From assembly GCF_964340395.1 (NCBI RefSeq), contig NC_135565.1, positions 6,791,142 through 6,855,141 on the forward strand: 64,000 nucleotides of DNA. Direction: 5' to 3'. The notes beneath the pieces are model-generated. The model saw only the letters and a program-made list of their open reading frames with translations, searched no databases and was not told the origin of the DNA. The first letter of the stretch is position 1, and the number at the start of each line of letters is the position of its first letter. Positions 35,992-50,900 of the stretch are shown here, in pieces. This DNA comes from Glandiceps talaboti (Eukaryota; Hemichordata; Enteropneusta; Spengelidae). The position numbers were made by a program, and so were the translations under genes.

Positions 35992-38900
35992 GTAAGTTGA
36001 TAAAAGTTCAAATATTAGACTTAAGTGACTGTATATTAGTGCAATGTTCTTCCTTGAATTTTTTCCATAAGGGGGATCAGTGAGTAGCCAAATGAGTTGC
36101 TAGGTGGTAACTAAGGAGACATTACAACCCGCGAAAAAAACACAAGTGCATTTGCTGGAATGAAGTGAGCCAAGGAAAGACTTTACACAAAGACAAAATT
36201 AAGTAAAGACAACAACATAACTGATAGTGATACAAAAACAAGAGTGGGTGCCTTTGATGTCGGTTAACTCAATGCTGTTATCAGTTTGTGTATATCTGTG
36301 GAAGTTATAATGTAACAGTAACAGTCAGACTCAGTCATTAAAATGTGTATGGCATTCTATCATAATCAGTAAACAGAGTCATGGGATCCATGTTTCTGTG
36401 GTGTTTATGCTTTGATAAGTTATTGACACTAATTACATTATATGTCTTTGCATGAACCATGTCTCATTCCTGCTTACCACTAACAAGTAAACACATCAAT
36501 GTTTTTTCATGGGTTGTGACTGGGGTCTGGTAGCTCTAGAGTCTAATGTTACCATTTTGTCATAAAATGAAATTGTTTTTGAGTGTCTTTCATAATATCA
36601 AGAGGACATTTTAAGAAATTACATTCACTTTGTACCCGTATGACTTTGTTGTTGTTGTTGTTGTTGTTGTTGTTGGGGGGGGGGGGGGGCTGAGTGTGTG
36701 TAACTATTTTGTATTACATATATTGTAGTGCTTTGTTTGTTGTCTTGCTTCAGAAATTATTATCTTACAGAGGTATTCACAGAGATATTCTATGTTATGG
36801 TTTATTGGTCATGAGAAATAAATGCATAAAGTACTGTCACTCTTAGACACCATCCAAACATTAGATATTTTGACTTAGAAATTATGAAGATTATACAAAT
36901 GTTTATCAATTTTGTTCAAAATTTGATTAGGAATACTGATTCATATTTTGTGAATTCGTGGAGAAAGTCGTCAGGAGTGAGTGTTACATGGTTGTGGTTG
37001 TGTTCATTTTGTAGTTTATTACTCAAAATAAAAAGATAAACTAGTATCAAACATGAAGGTTAGCATATATGTAGATGTGTACCACGAAGTACACAATGTA
37101 ACATGTTGAGTTGAACTGTACATGTAGATCATAGCGCCCTCTATGATGGTTTCTTAATTTGGAGTATACAATCATGTAATTAAAGTTTCCACATGGTATA
37201 GTCATTGGACCTCTGTGTATTTGCTTAGGTTTGGAAACCAGGGTAACAGAAAGGAGAAAAGTTAGGAAAATTTGCATAAGTTTACTTTCTATCTTAATGT
37301 TGGAGGGGAAGCCCAGCAAATAACTGGAGATGATGGGGTGGGGGGGAGGGGGGAGGGGGACTTTGATAGATTTTACCCTCATGTAAATGTACTTGCCACC
37401 ACTTACATTGATTGGTCTGTAACCATGACAACAATATTGAAAAGACTACATGAGTTTGTTTTAACTGTGTGTGTAAACCTCAATATGTGTATGGTTGTTT
37501 AAACTTGAACTACATACATGTAACTGTCACCAGGTTCTATTTTTTCAATCAGACAGCCCACAATATATATACTGAAATTTGTTAAAATACCAATAATTAG
37601 ACATTGTACATGTTAATTAGAGGTAAGTAGTAGTATAGTAATAAGTTAATATTGTGATTAATTGGGTGCGCTCATTTTAAGGTGTGAACCCAAAAGTCAG
37701 TTTGATGGGATATATTGGACAATGCAACATGTACTGTTACACAAATAAACCCATAGGAAATTCAATACTGTTAAGGTGTACGGTAATTAGTACATGTAAC
37801 AAAGACAGATTCAACACACACATTCCAGTTTCAGCTATTGCAGCCTTAGGTATTCCTAAATGCCCAAAATTAAAATAAAACAGATATGTACATCAAGTGA
37901 TGGTTTTCAAGAAGTCATGATAAAGAGCAGTTGTGTCACTATAGGTCTGTGCCAGGTGTACTAATTATAAACTTTGTTTTAAGTGCAGTCTGGATATGAT
38001 ATAAAAAATGTTACAGTATATTGTTGTGTCATTTATGTGAAAAATAACCCAGTATGTTCGCTGTTCATTTACTAAAGACATTTATTAAAATGATGTTTTC
38101 ATTTTCATTATTGCAGGGCTCTGCTAAGTACAGATCAGAATTGCATAGAAGATCCAGTTCCTTGGAAAATGGACAGAAAAGATATGATCGCACATCAGGA
38201 GAGGCAGATGTCGACATTGAGGACGAGAATGAAAATAAGAAAAAAGAACTACCATGGGTATGTTTGTCTATATTATTATAACTACAGGAGAAATGAAGAT
38301 AACTTGGTGTTCCACTTATGAGATGTGGTGTTTTTACATACACAGACATAGACACTGACACAGACACAGGCAAATACACACACATATATACACACAGACA
38401 CATACAGACAGACACAGACAAATACACACATATATACACAGACAGACACAGACAAATACACACATATATACACAGACAGACACAGACAGTCTAAAATTAA
38501 CTTAAACTCAGATTTGACAACACAGGCAAATCATATTGATTGATTTAGATAGGGAACATCCAACGCAATGTCTACAGTCGGACTGTATAACACAGACTTT
38601 TTAGTATACCCAGTGTAAACTACAAGATTGTGTATTTATAAACAGCGTAGATCTCTTAGAAAGGTCAAAAGAGGTGAAAATAATGTGGGACCTTTAACCT
38701 TTAGGATCTCAAATCACCACATATCAAGTTGAACATATTTTGGTCATAACTAGAGGCTATATCCATTGCTTTGGTTTGAATCTGAAGATGGGGTGAGAGA
38801 TGACTTACTACATGCTGACATACAGACTAGGTCATACTATTATTAAACAATTTTCCAGTAACAGTTCATTGACCTTTTTAGAATTGTTTACACCATAAGT

Positions 38901-41900
38901 TCTGTCATCCTAGCTAGCATATTTCTTATTCCTATACCATCCATACCTATGTTGTTCAAGTTACATTATTTTTCTGTTCAAAAATACAAAGAAAAACTGG
39001 ATTGTCTCAACAATATTCAACTGAAGAGATTTAGACAAATTCTGATCAAAAATATACCTTTAAGGTCAATTCTATATAATGTATAAAATGGGAGATGAAT
39101 ACTAACTTGATATATATATTTTAACAATGATTTTATATTATATATATATACCGTTACTAGTCATACAGTATTGCATCATAAGTACACTGTGAAAATAAGT
39201 ACATGTAGCTTTTCACAGTTGAATTACTTCCTTGTGCAATGTGATGCAACCAATAGTATAATCAAATGCTTGTTGTGAGGAATACACATTTATGTGTATG
39301 GGCTCTGTTCTCATAATTTGTCTGACCTCAAATACTGTACATGTAATGTGTGGACACCATTGTCAGATATTTATACTCAGACTAGTGAGGATCCATGCTA
39401 CTGTGAAGAAGATGATTTACTTTCATTGTAAAAGGTCAAATGGGTGGGTGGGTTTGTGGTGGTGGTGGTGGGGTGTGTGTGACCTTTAACCTTCAAAATG
39501 TCAGTTTGTGTCAAACACCACAAACTAACTCCTGACAGTCAATAAGTAACTGCCTTCAAATGAGCCTGAGTAGAAAAACATCAATATTTTGACAGTTAAA
39601 GTAAACTATTGACCTGTGTAATTTACTGGTGGTAACACTGTTTGTTTTAGCCTTATCTAAATTTAGTCACAAACTGTGTACAGTTAAATTATTTAATCTA
39701 AGTACTCCATGTTTGAAATATGCCAAATTGTATTTAGTTTGGTGCTATTACAAATACCATAACTGTGTGTAAGATTCCTTCAAAATCAACAGTGCAGAGT
39801 CCAGTTTTCTCTCTGAACAAACTAAATAAGGGTGCCAAACTCTGTTGTTGTTGTCTAATCACACTAAAATTCAAAATCACACTAAAATTTTGTCATTTTG
39901 TTTTATGCAAGAACAGTTATCAAATCAACACCAAAGTTAGACCCAGGATGTTTCTTTGCCGAGTTCTAACAAGTGAGAGTGGAAGTTATGTGTTAGCACT
40001 TTTGTGATAAAAAAATTTGTAGTCAGAACATTTCCCTTTGAGTGTAGATATACTTAAAGGCCAGGGTTTCAATCCCAGGTTCTCTTATTCTGCTTATCTG
40101 ATCAGTAGTGTAGATGCTTTATGTAGTATCCAATCATGTCTTCACCCCAGAGATCTTGAGGTCGCTGCACAGATAACACTAGACTATCAAGGCCATAAAG
40201 ATTATATACAATGTATATTCATTCTTGTTCAGACCAGTGTGCCCTCTAAACCAATTTGACACACCACTGATGCACACAACTTCTAGTGACACACCAAAAT
40301 TTAGTGTTCCCTTATCTTGTCCTATGTGGTGACTCACAAGAAATGCCAGTTTTTATCATTTTGACTCACAACAACAAAATTTAGCTATCATTAGAGGGCA
40401 CACTGATTCAGACCAATTTTATCTGCAGATCTGCCAAACAACTGTTTTTCTCCTCAGAATGTTAATCCAAGTCTTTATAACTGACTTTTTACTAATGCCC
40501 CTACCAGTACGTATGTGAGAATGAATGCATTTATTATATTCTATGTTAGAAGTACATTTACAATGTATGTTATATATTTGTATATTTATTGACATCCACC
40601 CACCCCTCCTCTCATTATGGAGGTTTGGATATTTCCTCATTGATAAGCAAATGTTTGGCAATGACTAATAGTCTATCCATTCTTTTGATTACTATTGTTG
40701 ACAAAACATAACAAAGCCAGCCTAGTTTAAGGCTTATCTCCCCCCCATTGCCTTGTCAAATGGAATAATCCATTCACTTAGAATAATAGGAGCATTGCAA
40801 GTATAAGATTTTTAAGAAAGTGTGCTGTGTATATTACTCTAAGGAATCACTGGTAGAGTGTCTATAATTACTCCCAGTGATTCCTTTTTGTATGCAGACA
40901 AATACATACATAAACACAACCACATAATTCTAGGTTTGGACTACATGTCAGGGTTACATTGTATGTTAATAGTATATTTTAATAAACTCATTATTTACAT
41001 CTACACATATTTGTTATTTTGGGCATAAGGCCAGAAATGGAATGATTAAAAATATTATATGTATGTACTTGTACACTTTCTGGTCTTTTAAAACATTTTT
41101 TTAATAATAATCGCAGAAAAAAAGTTTATATAAATATGGAAGACTCCAAAAAAGAATAAAGAAAAAAGAAAAGTCTCTTCCTGTATACTTAAAGTGTAGT
41201 CTGCTTTCATTTACTTTCTGGACTGCTTCCAGTGGCATGCATGATAGGATAATAGGTCAAACATCACATCAGAACTTGACCTGATGACGAGAACTTCCTG
41301 TATACCCTATGTCTGTACATCATGCATGCTTATATGTGTGTTTGTGCATGTATGTGTGTGTGTCTGTCTGTCTGTGCGTGTACATGTGTCTCTGTTTAGG
41401 TGTATGGGGGGGGGGGGGGGCTGAGATGTGACCTGTTCAGGACACACCCTAACTAATCAGGTCCCTGTGGCTTAGTAGTTAAAGCCCAGGACTAACATAT
41501 CAATTAAGTCATGTATTCAAATCCCACTTGAGACAGGGGATTTAACTTGACCGACCAACCGGTTCCAAAGTGCTTTGATAGAGAGGATCATCTCATCTTT
41601 CCATGTTTCTGTGAATTCACATACATGTATTTATACTCCTTACAAGTCATTAAAAAATGTCATTCACAGTGAATACATGTAATTTGACAACCAAATTTAC
41701 AAGGAACATACCAAGTCAGAGGGAAGACAGGATCCAATGACTCACATATCCCTCACTAGTCATGCCTACCATCCCTAACCTTATTATATGGACTGTTCCA
41801 AAAAAAATTGACATGTTCACTAAGGCTACTTGCATTGTTTTAAAGCTAGAGTCTCTCAGGATATACAGTATTTTGTGTCCAGATAGTTTTAAAGTTTTTA

Positions 41901-44900
41901 ATGTTGAACCTTTCCGAATGATGTCTTATATACCAGATGATCAGAGAATACAGGTCTGTTCTTTAATTTTTTGTTTAAGTTCTGTAAACACTCAGTTTCT
42001 TAAGTTAGTGCATCTACACTGCAGTCTTAAAACTGTCTGTTTCCTTGAGCTCAACAGAAACCTTACATGAGTATTGAAACAATAATTATGTTTTTGTAAA
42101 TTCTTGTGATTTTTGACATATTCGCAAAATATTTCTAACCAGCATGTGATATACACATAGTTTATAAAACCATAGAAAACACATGAAACCTGGATGGTCT
42201 TGACTAAACTCAACTCAAAGGGTTTCCAAAAATTCAGACTAGCTTTCGCCTTTTATAATTGAGTATCATCTGGTCAGTAAATAATGAGTTTACTATCGGT
42301 ATATTTTGTGTAACTTTTGATTTATCTTAATTGTCACCTTATTATGGAATTTGTTGTTTGTGTCATTTTACCACAGTATAACTAAATGTAACTTCAAATA
42401 ATGAAGTGTTTTCTTTTATACTGTAATGTTGCTAACTGAAAGAATATTTCTAATGCAAAATATTTTGTAAATTCGTAGTTATGTATAGGATGCATAATTA
42501 TAAAAATAATATTTTTTCGAAATCTAAATTATATATATTATGTACTAGTGTATTATGTATATGTAGAACAACATTGTTCAAATTAGTATTTTTGAGAGGC
42601 AATACCATTTGAAACTGTAAATATATAATTTATAAATAGAAGTCTCAAAGTACAGTCCCAGTGTTGTGATTTACTAAATGTCCACTTGAATCATTTAGAC
42701 CATGCACAAGCCAAGTTATTGTCTTTGAACAGAAAATATGGGTTTTATACCCGAGTCGTTCTACATCGACAAATTGTGTCTACATCATTAGTTCTGTAGT
42801 TTTTGAAATATGAGTCAAAACATTCAAAATCAATGTTATTTTTCCTAGATAATACTTGATGAGGTAAAATTGTATACATGTACTCAGTATTATTTTAAGC
42901 AGGAAAATATTTGTGACCTATACAGTTTGTCAGAACTCATCTCACGACTCGTAGTGACAAGGCCCCTTAGGTCAATCATATTTTCCCTGAGTGAATGAAG
43001 AATAATTAATTATCACTAAAAAAGAAAAATTACAATACCAAGTTCCATTATTTTTCTGTTCAAAAAACACAAAAAAAACCACACAAAAATGGATTGTCTC
43101 AACAATACTCAACTGAAGAGATTTCAAAAGTTCTGATTGAAAATATACCTGTAGGGTCAATTCGATATATTGGGAGATGAATATAAAGATATGTAACACA
43201 TACGTCATATTATATAAATATATACCGATACTACCGTACATATCATACTCTGAAAATAAGTACAGTGATGATTCACAGTTGAATTACTTCCTTATGGAAT
43301 GTGATACAACTAATGATATCAAAGTTGTGTTGAAAGTACAGTATATACAACATCATCATAATTGAATAGTTTCTGATGTTTCCCTTTGACCCTGTTATTC
43401 AGTAGATATATGTCATTAAAATGTGTGTAATGTGTATCAATGATAGTTTTATTAGGTACAGATAGAATGTTACAATGTAACACTCACAGACATGGCTTAT
43501 TAGGTACATATGAATGTTACAATGTAACACTCACAGACATGGTTTATTTGGTACAGACAGAATGTTACAATGTAACACTCACAGACATGGTTTATTAGGT
43601 ACATATGAATGTTACAATGTAACACTCACAGACATGGTTTATTTGGTACAGATAGAATGTTACAATGTAACACTCACAGACATGTATTTGGTGGAGACAT
43701 TATTTTGAATAAAATCTCAGACTGTGTTTGTTATCTGAGATAACATCAACTGTTTCTGGTGAAAATGTTGTGTCTGGAAATCTTGATTGATTATCACTTT
43801 AGTGAAACACTGTTGCAATTATACTCATTCTATTAGACTCATGAATAGACACACAGACTCTCACTGGTATTTGAAAACAGAAATAACTAGACTTTTACAA
43901 TGATGTGTGTCATATATTACTTTCCACACAACTTGGATCTTGGTTGTAATGTTTGTAAATGATTATTTTACAGATTCAACGGAAGATCAATGAAGCTTTC
44001 ATGGCTCTGAAAAAAGCTAAACGGGGAGATAAGAAAGATAAACTAGCCATAGCTGAGACCGTTTCTGAAAGTCTGTCACAAGAAAGTGCTGATAGTGATA
44101 CAGAAAATGAAAGAGCTGAAGCTGGTAGGTCAAAGGTCAATCTAGGAAATGTTCAGTGCGACTTATTTCCACATCAGTATACTTTGCATTGATCACTGAT
44201 ATCAACTTATGTATGGCTCTGGGTGATGAAGTAGGGCCTCAGTAACTTACTCAACTTGAAATTTTGTGAAAGAAACCTGACTGCACTTGACATGTGTTCA
44301 GCCATGCATTTTGGGGGTTTCCTGCAAGGGTTTATGGGAAAAACCTCTAGTGATGATATCATAAATCCACTACACTCTTTTTCATGACAAATATAGAGAG
44401 ATTACAGGTAATGTACAAAGCTTCTTTCAGAGTGGAGTGCATTGGACCAAAAATTTACGTCAATCGAATAATTCATTCAGTTATCCAACTGTTCCCACTT
44501 AGATTTGTATACTAGCAGTAGTTTAACATGCTAGTGAAATAAGTCATAATTTTTCATACAAAACAAAACTAACCAAATTTTGTTTACATCTTGTCTGTGT
44601 CCCTTTGAATGTTTATATCTTCCACAAATTTTACAATTGTATCCTAATTTAAATACATTCATCAGATTGGTAAAACATGGCAGTAATTAGTTCATGTACA
44701 TGTATATAAGAACCAGGTGGTTCTCATTGCTTACAAGCAATAATTTGCCTGTTCAGGTCAATGTCAAATTATCAGTTTGCTGACTTCACTGTGAGGCATC
44801 ACATCACATGATTGCCACTACACAGCCAGCAAGCAGACAGTTTGACAACACCTGTCAATTAACCTGAACAGAGGAAACATTAGTCATAAGTACTTAGTAC

Positions 44901-47900
44901 TTAGAACTTAGAACTTAGAACTCATGGTCATAAAACATGAACTGTTTATTGCTATTTTCATTTCATGTTTTATAACAATCTTGTAGATCATAGAAGACAA
45001 CTTCGACATGCCAAGTCAGTGAAATACCACCCCTAACTATAATATTGATATTGAAAATTCTGTTTTATAACAATCTTTTAGATCATAGACGACGACTTCG
45101 ACATGCCAAGTCAGTGAAGGAAACAGCCGTTTATTGTACTTTGGATAAAATCAGAGCTGGTATGAGATACCAACAATTATTTGACTGTGTTGTGATTGTA
45201 CAGTTAAGACGTAACCCAGACACAAACAAAAATGAGCCATTTATTGCCTACCAGTATCCAGATGAGGTAAGACTCAATTTGTTTACGCAGAATTTTTTCT
45301 GCTTTTTTTAAAAACCCTTGATGCAGTCCCAGGTTCACACCAAGTCACTTTTTTATACAAAGGAAAATGTGTCTGCTGTTAAAGGCCCATAATTCATTCC
45401 CAGGTTCTCACCATGTTTCTCATATTCATGATATGCAAATCATGAAACAATGTTAAACCATCAGATGACCTCATAATGTCTAGCTTATGATTATTTGGTG
45501 GATGACTTGACTTACACAAAATTCCACTGGGTCCCATGTGACCCTTTTAGAGGCAGAGGACAAGTACTGCAATGTCTCTTTGATATTATAGAGGCTGGAG
45601 TGGATCATAATAAGTGTCAAACACAGGAACTGGAACATGCTGCATGTACAAAATCTGCCACTGAGGGCGCTGTATATAATTCACCCAAATGGTAAACTTT
45701 AAGGGCATTGGAACATAATTAATGCCTGTCTGCAGGTGCTTGACAGTGTCATCAGAAATCTGAAGGTTTCTGAAGTTAGCATGCAGGTTTCTGACAATTT
45801 CAAATGGATTTTACACCCTACCTTCCTTTACTTTTAATTTTTAATGATGTCTTATTTCGTCTTTACAGGTTACTGGACCAAGTGCAGACAGACTAGCTGC
45901 AATCCCACAGTTCTGTTTTCCTGATGCCGCTAACTGGGCACCAATAGTTGCTGATCGCTGTGAGACATTCTCTTTTGTATTAACAAGTCTAGATGGCTCT
46001 AGAACGTATGGGTTTTGTAGAAGAGTTATGGTGAGTAAGTTAGGGAATACAGTGGACTGACTGTACATTATTGCTAACAATAGATATACATTTGTCTTGA
46101 AGCTAGGTGGAAGTTAGAAGAATGTAGAACAGTGGACTGACTTTAATATAGATATACATTTTGTATTCAAGCTAGGGGGTTAGGTGAATTAGAACAGTGT
46201 ACTGACTGTACAACAGCAGGGCTCGAAATTAACAGTAGTCCTGTATCCACAGACTACCAATTCTTGTTATGGGGGCCACTATAATTTGCAGCTGGTAGCC
46301 CACTCAGGCTACCACCGATTATGCAATGATTTAAAGGATGGAAGATTTACGGACTTGAAAATATTTCAATAGCATACATATTTCCATTGGGTTACCACTT
46401 TCTGGAATTGGTAGCCAACTAGGATTACCATAGAAAAAAGTTAATTTCAAGCCCTGAATAGATATACACATGGAATCCCATATTTTGCTGATGTCTGGTG
46501 ATAGATAGATGATATCAAATTGTTGACATGCATTTCAAGTGATGTAATGTTATAATGCAGAAATCTGGTTTTTAGTGTTTCATGCCAAACCATGAATATT
46601 AATTATGTAAATTTGCATATTAATCTGGATGTTTTTGTATATTTATGTCTACAAAGCCACCAGGTCGAGGACCCAGACTACCAGAAGTATACTGTATATT
46701 GAGTCCAGTTGGTTGTTTTAGCTTATATGATAAAGTATTGGACGAAGTTGACAGAAGACGAATAAGGACATCAGCCAATGTCTTGTTTTTCTTGGAAGCA
46801 ATCACTAAAACAACAATGCCTAGACCTGTAAGTTTTATTTTAAGTGATTGATTGGGTTTGTTAGCCATTGGTTGGACTTGTTACCCATTCCATGTGTAGT
46901 AATGGTAGCATTTTTGTTGAACCAGATGATAAAGTGTAGCAGTTAGTGAGATTTTGTTGAGCCAGATGATAAAATGTAGCAGTTAGTGAGATTTTGTTGA
47001 GCCATGGAGATGATAAAATGTAGCAGTTATTAATTTTTGTTGAGCCAGATGATAAAATGTAGCAGTTAGTGAGATTTTGTCGAGGCAGATGATAAAATGT
47101 AGCAGTTAGTGAGATTTTGTTTTAGCCAGACAATAAAATTCAATGTTATTTGTGAGGAAGACTAGCTTAGTAGCTAGTTGACACACTGTTTCAAGTTTAC
47201 TAGTTTAAATTTGCCTTTCCCAAGATCCGTGTGTCACCAAGAATGAATTTGTAACATCTGTGTGTTCTGAAAGGTACATGTAAAAAAAAGAAAAGATTTT
47301 ACTATTTCAACAATAAAGCTTGTATCTCACTTTGGAAGACAATAAAATATAAATCTTGCAAGAGGTATTATAGCAGTTAAGGACACGATTGGACGACATG
47401 TTTACAACTCCTTGTAAATTTAGTCAAAGGTGAAAGACGACCATTACTGTTTATCTAGCTTTCGTCTACACACAGATAATTGAATATACCAAGACAAATT
47501 TTTGAGTTGTTCTTTTAATCTTTTAATCTTTTTTTCTTCTGATTTTGTTTACAGGGTAAAAGTATTGAGATATGTACGCCAGGAGGTGGTGGTGATGGAC
47601 AAGATACCATAGTCTTAGAGAGACCATTGGATTTAAGACTTGAACATGTAAGATTGTGATAACAGAGCACAGCACAGTTCTAGAATCCCTTCACAAATTT
47701 TCTACCCCTATGTTAAGATAGGACTAGTTTCAGACAAGTACCTGGTAATATTGGGCTTGTTCAGTCTTGTTAGAACCTAGTTAGCTAAACTGGGCCAACA
47801 AACTACAGACAATTTGTATCACCACAAAGACTCCCTAGCATGAATCCAACTTGTATCCTTTCCAAGACTCCCTAGCATGAATCTAATTTATATCCTTTCC

Positions 47901-50900
47901 AAGACTCCCTAGCATGAATCCAATTTGTATCCTTTCCAAGACTCCCTAGCATGAATCCAATTTGTATCCTTTCCAAGACTCCCTAGCAATAATCCAATTT
48001 ATATCCTTTCCAAGACTCCCTAGCATGAATCCAATTTGTATCCTTTCCAAGACTCCCTAGCATGAATCCAATTTATATCCTTTCCAAGACTCCCTAGCAT
48101 GAATCTAATTTCTTTCCAAGACTCCCTAGCATGAATCCAATTTGTATCCTTTCCAAGACTCCCTAGCATGAATCCAATTTGTATCCTTTCCAAGACTCCC
48201 TAGCATGAATCCAATTTGTATCCTTTCCAAGACTCCCTAGCATGAATCTAATTTATATCCTTTCCAAGACTCCCTAGCATGAATCCAAATTGTATCCTTT
48301 CCAAGACTCCCTAGCAATAATCCAATTTGTATCCTTTCCAAGACTCCCTAGCAATAATCCAATTTGTATCCTTTCCAAGACTTCCTAGCATGAATCCAAT
48401 TTGTATCCTTTCCAAGACTCCCTAGCAATAATCTAATTTGTATCCTTTCCAAGACTCCCTAGCATGAATCTAATTTGTATCCTTTCCAAGACTCCCTAGC
48501 ATGAATCCAATTTGTATCCTTTCCAAGACTCCCTAGCAATAATCTAATTTGTATCCTTTCCAAGACTTCCTAGCATGAATCCAATTTGTATCCTTTCCAA
48601 GACTCCCTAGCAATAATCTAATTTGTATCCTTTCCAAGACTATCTAGCTTGAATCCAATTTGTATCCTTTCCAAGACTCCCTAGCAATAATCCAATTTGT
48701 ATCCTTTCCAAGACTCCCTAGCAATAATCTAATTTGTATCCTTTCCAAGACTCCCTAGCAATAATCCAATTTGTATCCTTTCCAAGACTCCCTAGCAATA
48801 ATCCAATTTGTATCCTTTTCAAGACTCCCTAGCAATAATCCAATTTGTATCCATTCCAAGACTCCCTAGCAATAATCCACTTTGTATCCTTTCCAAGACT
48901 CCCTAGCATGAATCCAATTTGTATCCTTTTCAAGACTCCCTAGAATGATTCCAATTTGTATCCTTTCCAAGACTCCCTAGCATATGAATCCAATTGTATC
49001 CTTTTCAAGACTCCTTAGCAATAATCCAGTTTATATCCCCTCCAGGGAATCAACTCTGTTCTACATATATCCCTTTGACTTTATTTCCAGGTTAATTTTG
49101 GTGGTCTCTTACATTGCGTTAGCGTGAAGAGATTGATTGAAATATTTGCATCCATGTTACTGGAAAGGAGAATTATCTTCACTGCAAAGAAACTCAGGTA
49201 AGAATTAGTAAATTGTCAAGTTCTCAGTTAAAAAAAGTGCAAAATAAATTAAGTACATTCAGGAAATGTCATCAAATGACAGAATGCTGCACAACAAAAT
49301 GTAATACATTATAAAAAAACTGCATATTATTGCATACAAACTTATGCACCAGTGAGTACGACAGTGCCACTGCCACTATTTTAGCCTTACATTGTTTAGT
49401 GTACATCATAATCCTACAGATCATTGTCTGGCTCTATATATTCATGCCCATCTCAGCCCTACATTTGTACTATCTGTATCCATTCAGGGAAGTCAGTTGT
49501 ACTGCAGTGCCATTGGCGATATTTTAATGTTACATTGTTCATTTCCTATCTATTTTACAGTACTCTGTCTGGTTGTATCCATGCCCTAGCAGCCCTACTA
49601 CATCCAATCAGTTGTACTGCAGTGCCATTGGCGATATTTTAATGTTACATTGTTTATCTGCTATCTATTTTACAGTACTCTGTCTGGTTGTATCCATGCC
49701 CTAGCAGCCCTACTATATCCGTTCACCTGGCAGCATGCCTATATTCCAGTCTTACCTATACATCTAGTTGAGATGTGTTGTTTACCAACACCATACATGA
49801 TTGGACTTCTGTCTGTCTGTATCCCTGAATTAGAAGACTTGGAACTAGATGAGGTAAATATTGAACTTTAATGACTTGGAACTAGATGAGGTAAATATTG
49901 ATCATTAATGACTTGGAACTAGATGAGGTCAATATTGATCTTTAATGACTTGGAACTAGATGAGGTAAATATTGATCATTAATGACTTGGAACTAGATGA
50001 GGTAAATATTGATCATTAATGACTTGGAACTAGATGAGGTAAATATTGATCATTAATGACTTGGAACTAGATGAGGTAAATATTGATCATTAATGACTTG
50101 GAACTAGATGAGGTAAATATTGATCATTAATGACTTGGAACTAGATGAGGTAAATATTGATCATTAATGACTTGGAACTAGATGAGATAAATATTGATCA
50201 TTAATGACTTGGAACTAGATGAGGTAAATATTGATCATTAATGACTTGGAACTAGATGAGATAAATATTGATCATTAATGACTTGGAACTAGATGAGATA
50301 AATATTGATCATTAATGACTTGGAACTAGATGAGATAAATATTGATCATTAATGACTTGGAACTAGATGAGGTAAATATTGATCATTAATGACTTGAAAC
50401 TAGATGAGGTCAATATTGATCATTAATGAGTTGGAACTTGATGAGGTAAATATTGATCTTTAATGACTTGGAACTAGATGAGGTAAATATTGATCATTAA
50501 TGACTTGGAACTAGATGAGGTCAATATCGATCATTAATGACTTGGAACTAGATGAGGTCAATATTTATCATTAGTGACTTGGAACTAGATGAGGTCAATA
50601 TTGATCATTAATGACTTGGAACTAGATGAGGTAAATATTGATCATTAATGACTTGGAACTAGATGAGGTAAATATTGATCATTAATGACTTGGAACTAGA
50701 TGAGGTAAATATCGATATTTAATGACTTGGAACTATATGAGGTAATTATTGATCATTAAAAACTTGGCACAAGATGAGGTCAATATTGATCATTAATGAC
50801 TTGGAACTAGATGAGGTAAATATTGATTTTTAGTGAAACTAGATGATAACACATATGACACAGAGGGCGATGTTTCAAAATTATTGTATGGCCATGATGG

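Larger units (their letters stand above)
38258..43973 (+). other. DENND2-like intron 2, with repeats
   Basis: 5.7-kb intron. Holds an ACAG/ACACA microsatellite (38338-38490), a hAT MITE (40235-40405), an internal duplicated segment (38955-39268 with 43038-43325), the dispersed repeat copy 42728-43005 and a minisatellite (43448-43690). No additional exon recognised. Confidence 0.75.

Noticed and set aside
49561-49642. Alternative start of exon 9 at the upstream acceptor
   Set aside because: The reading runs into a stop after about 26 residues and no donor follows; treated as a duplicated decoy.
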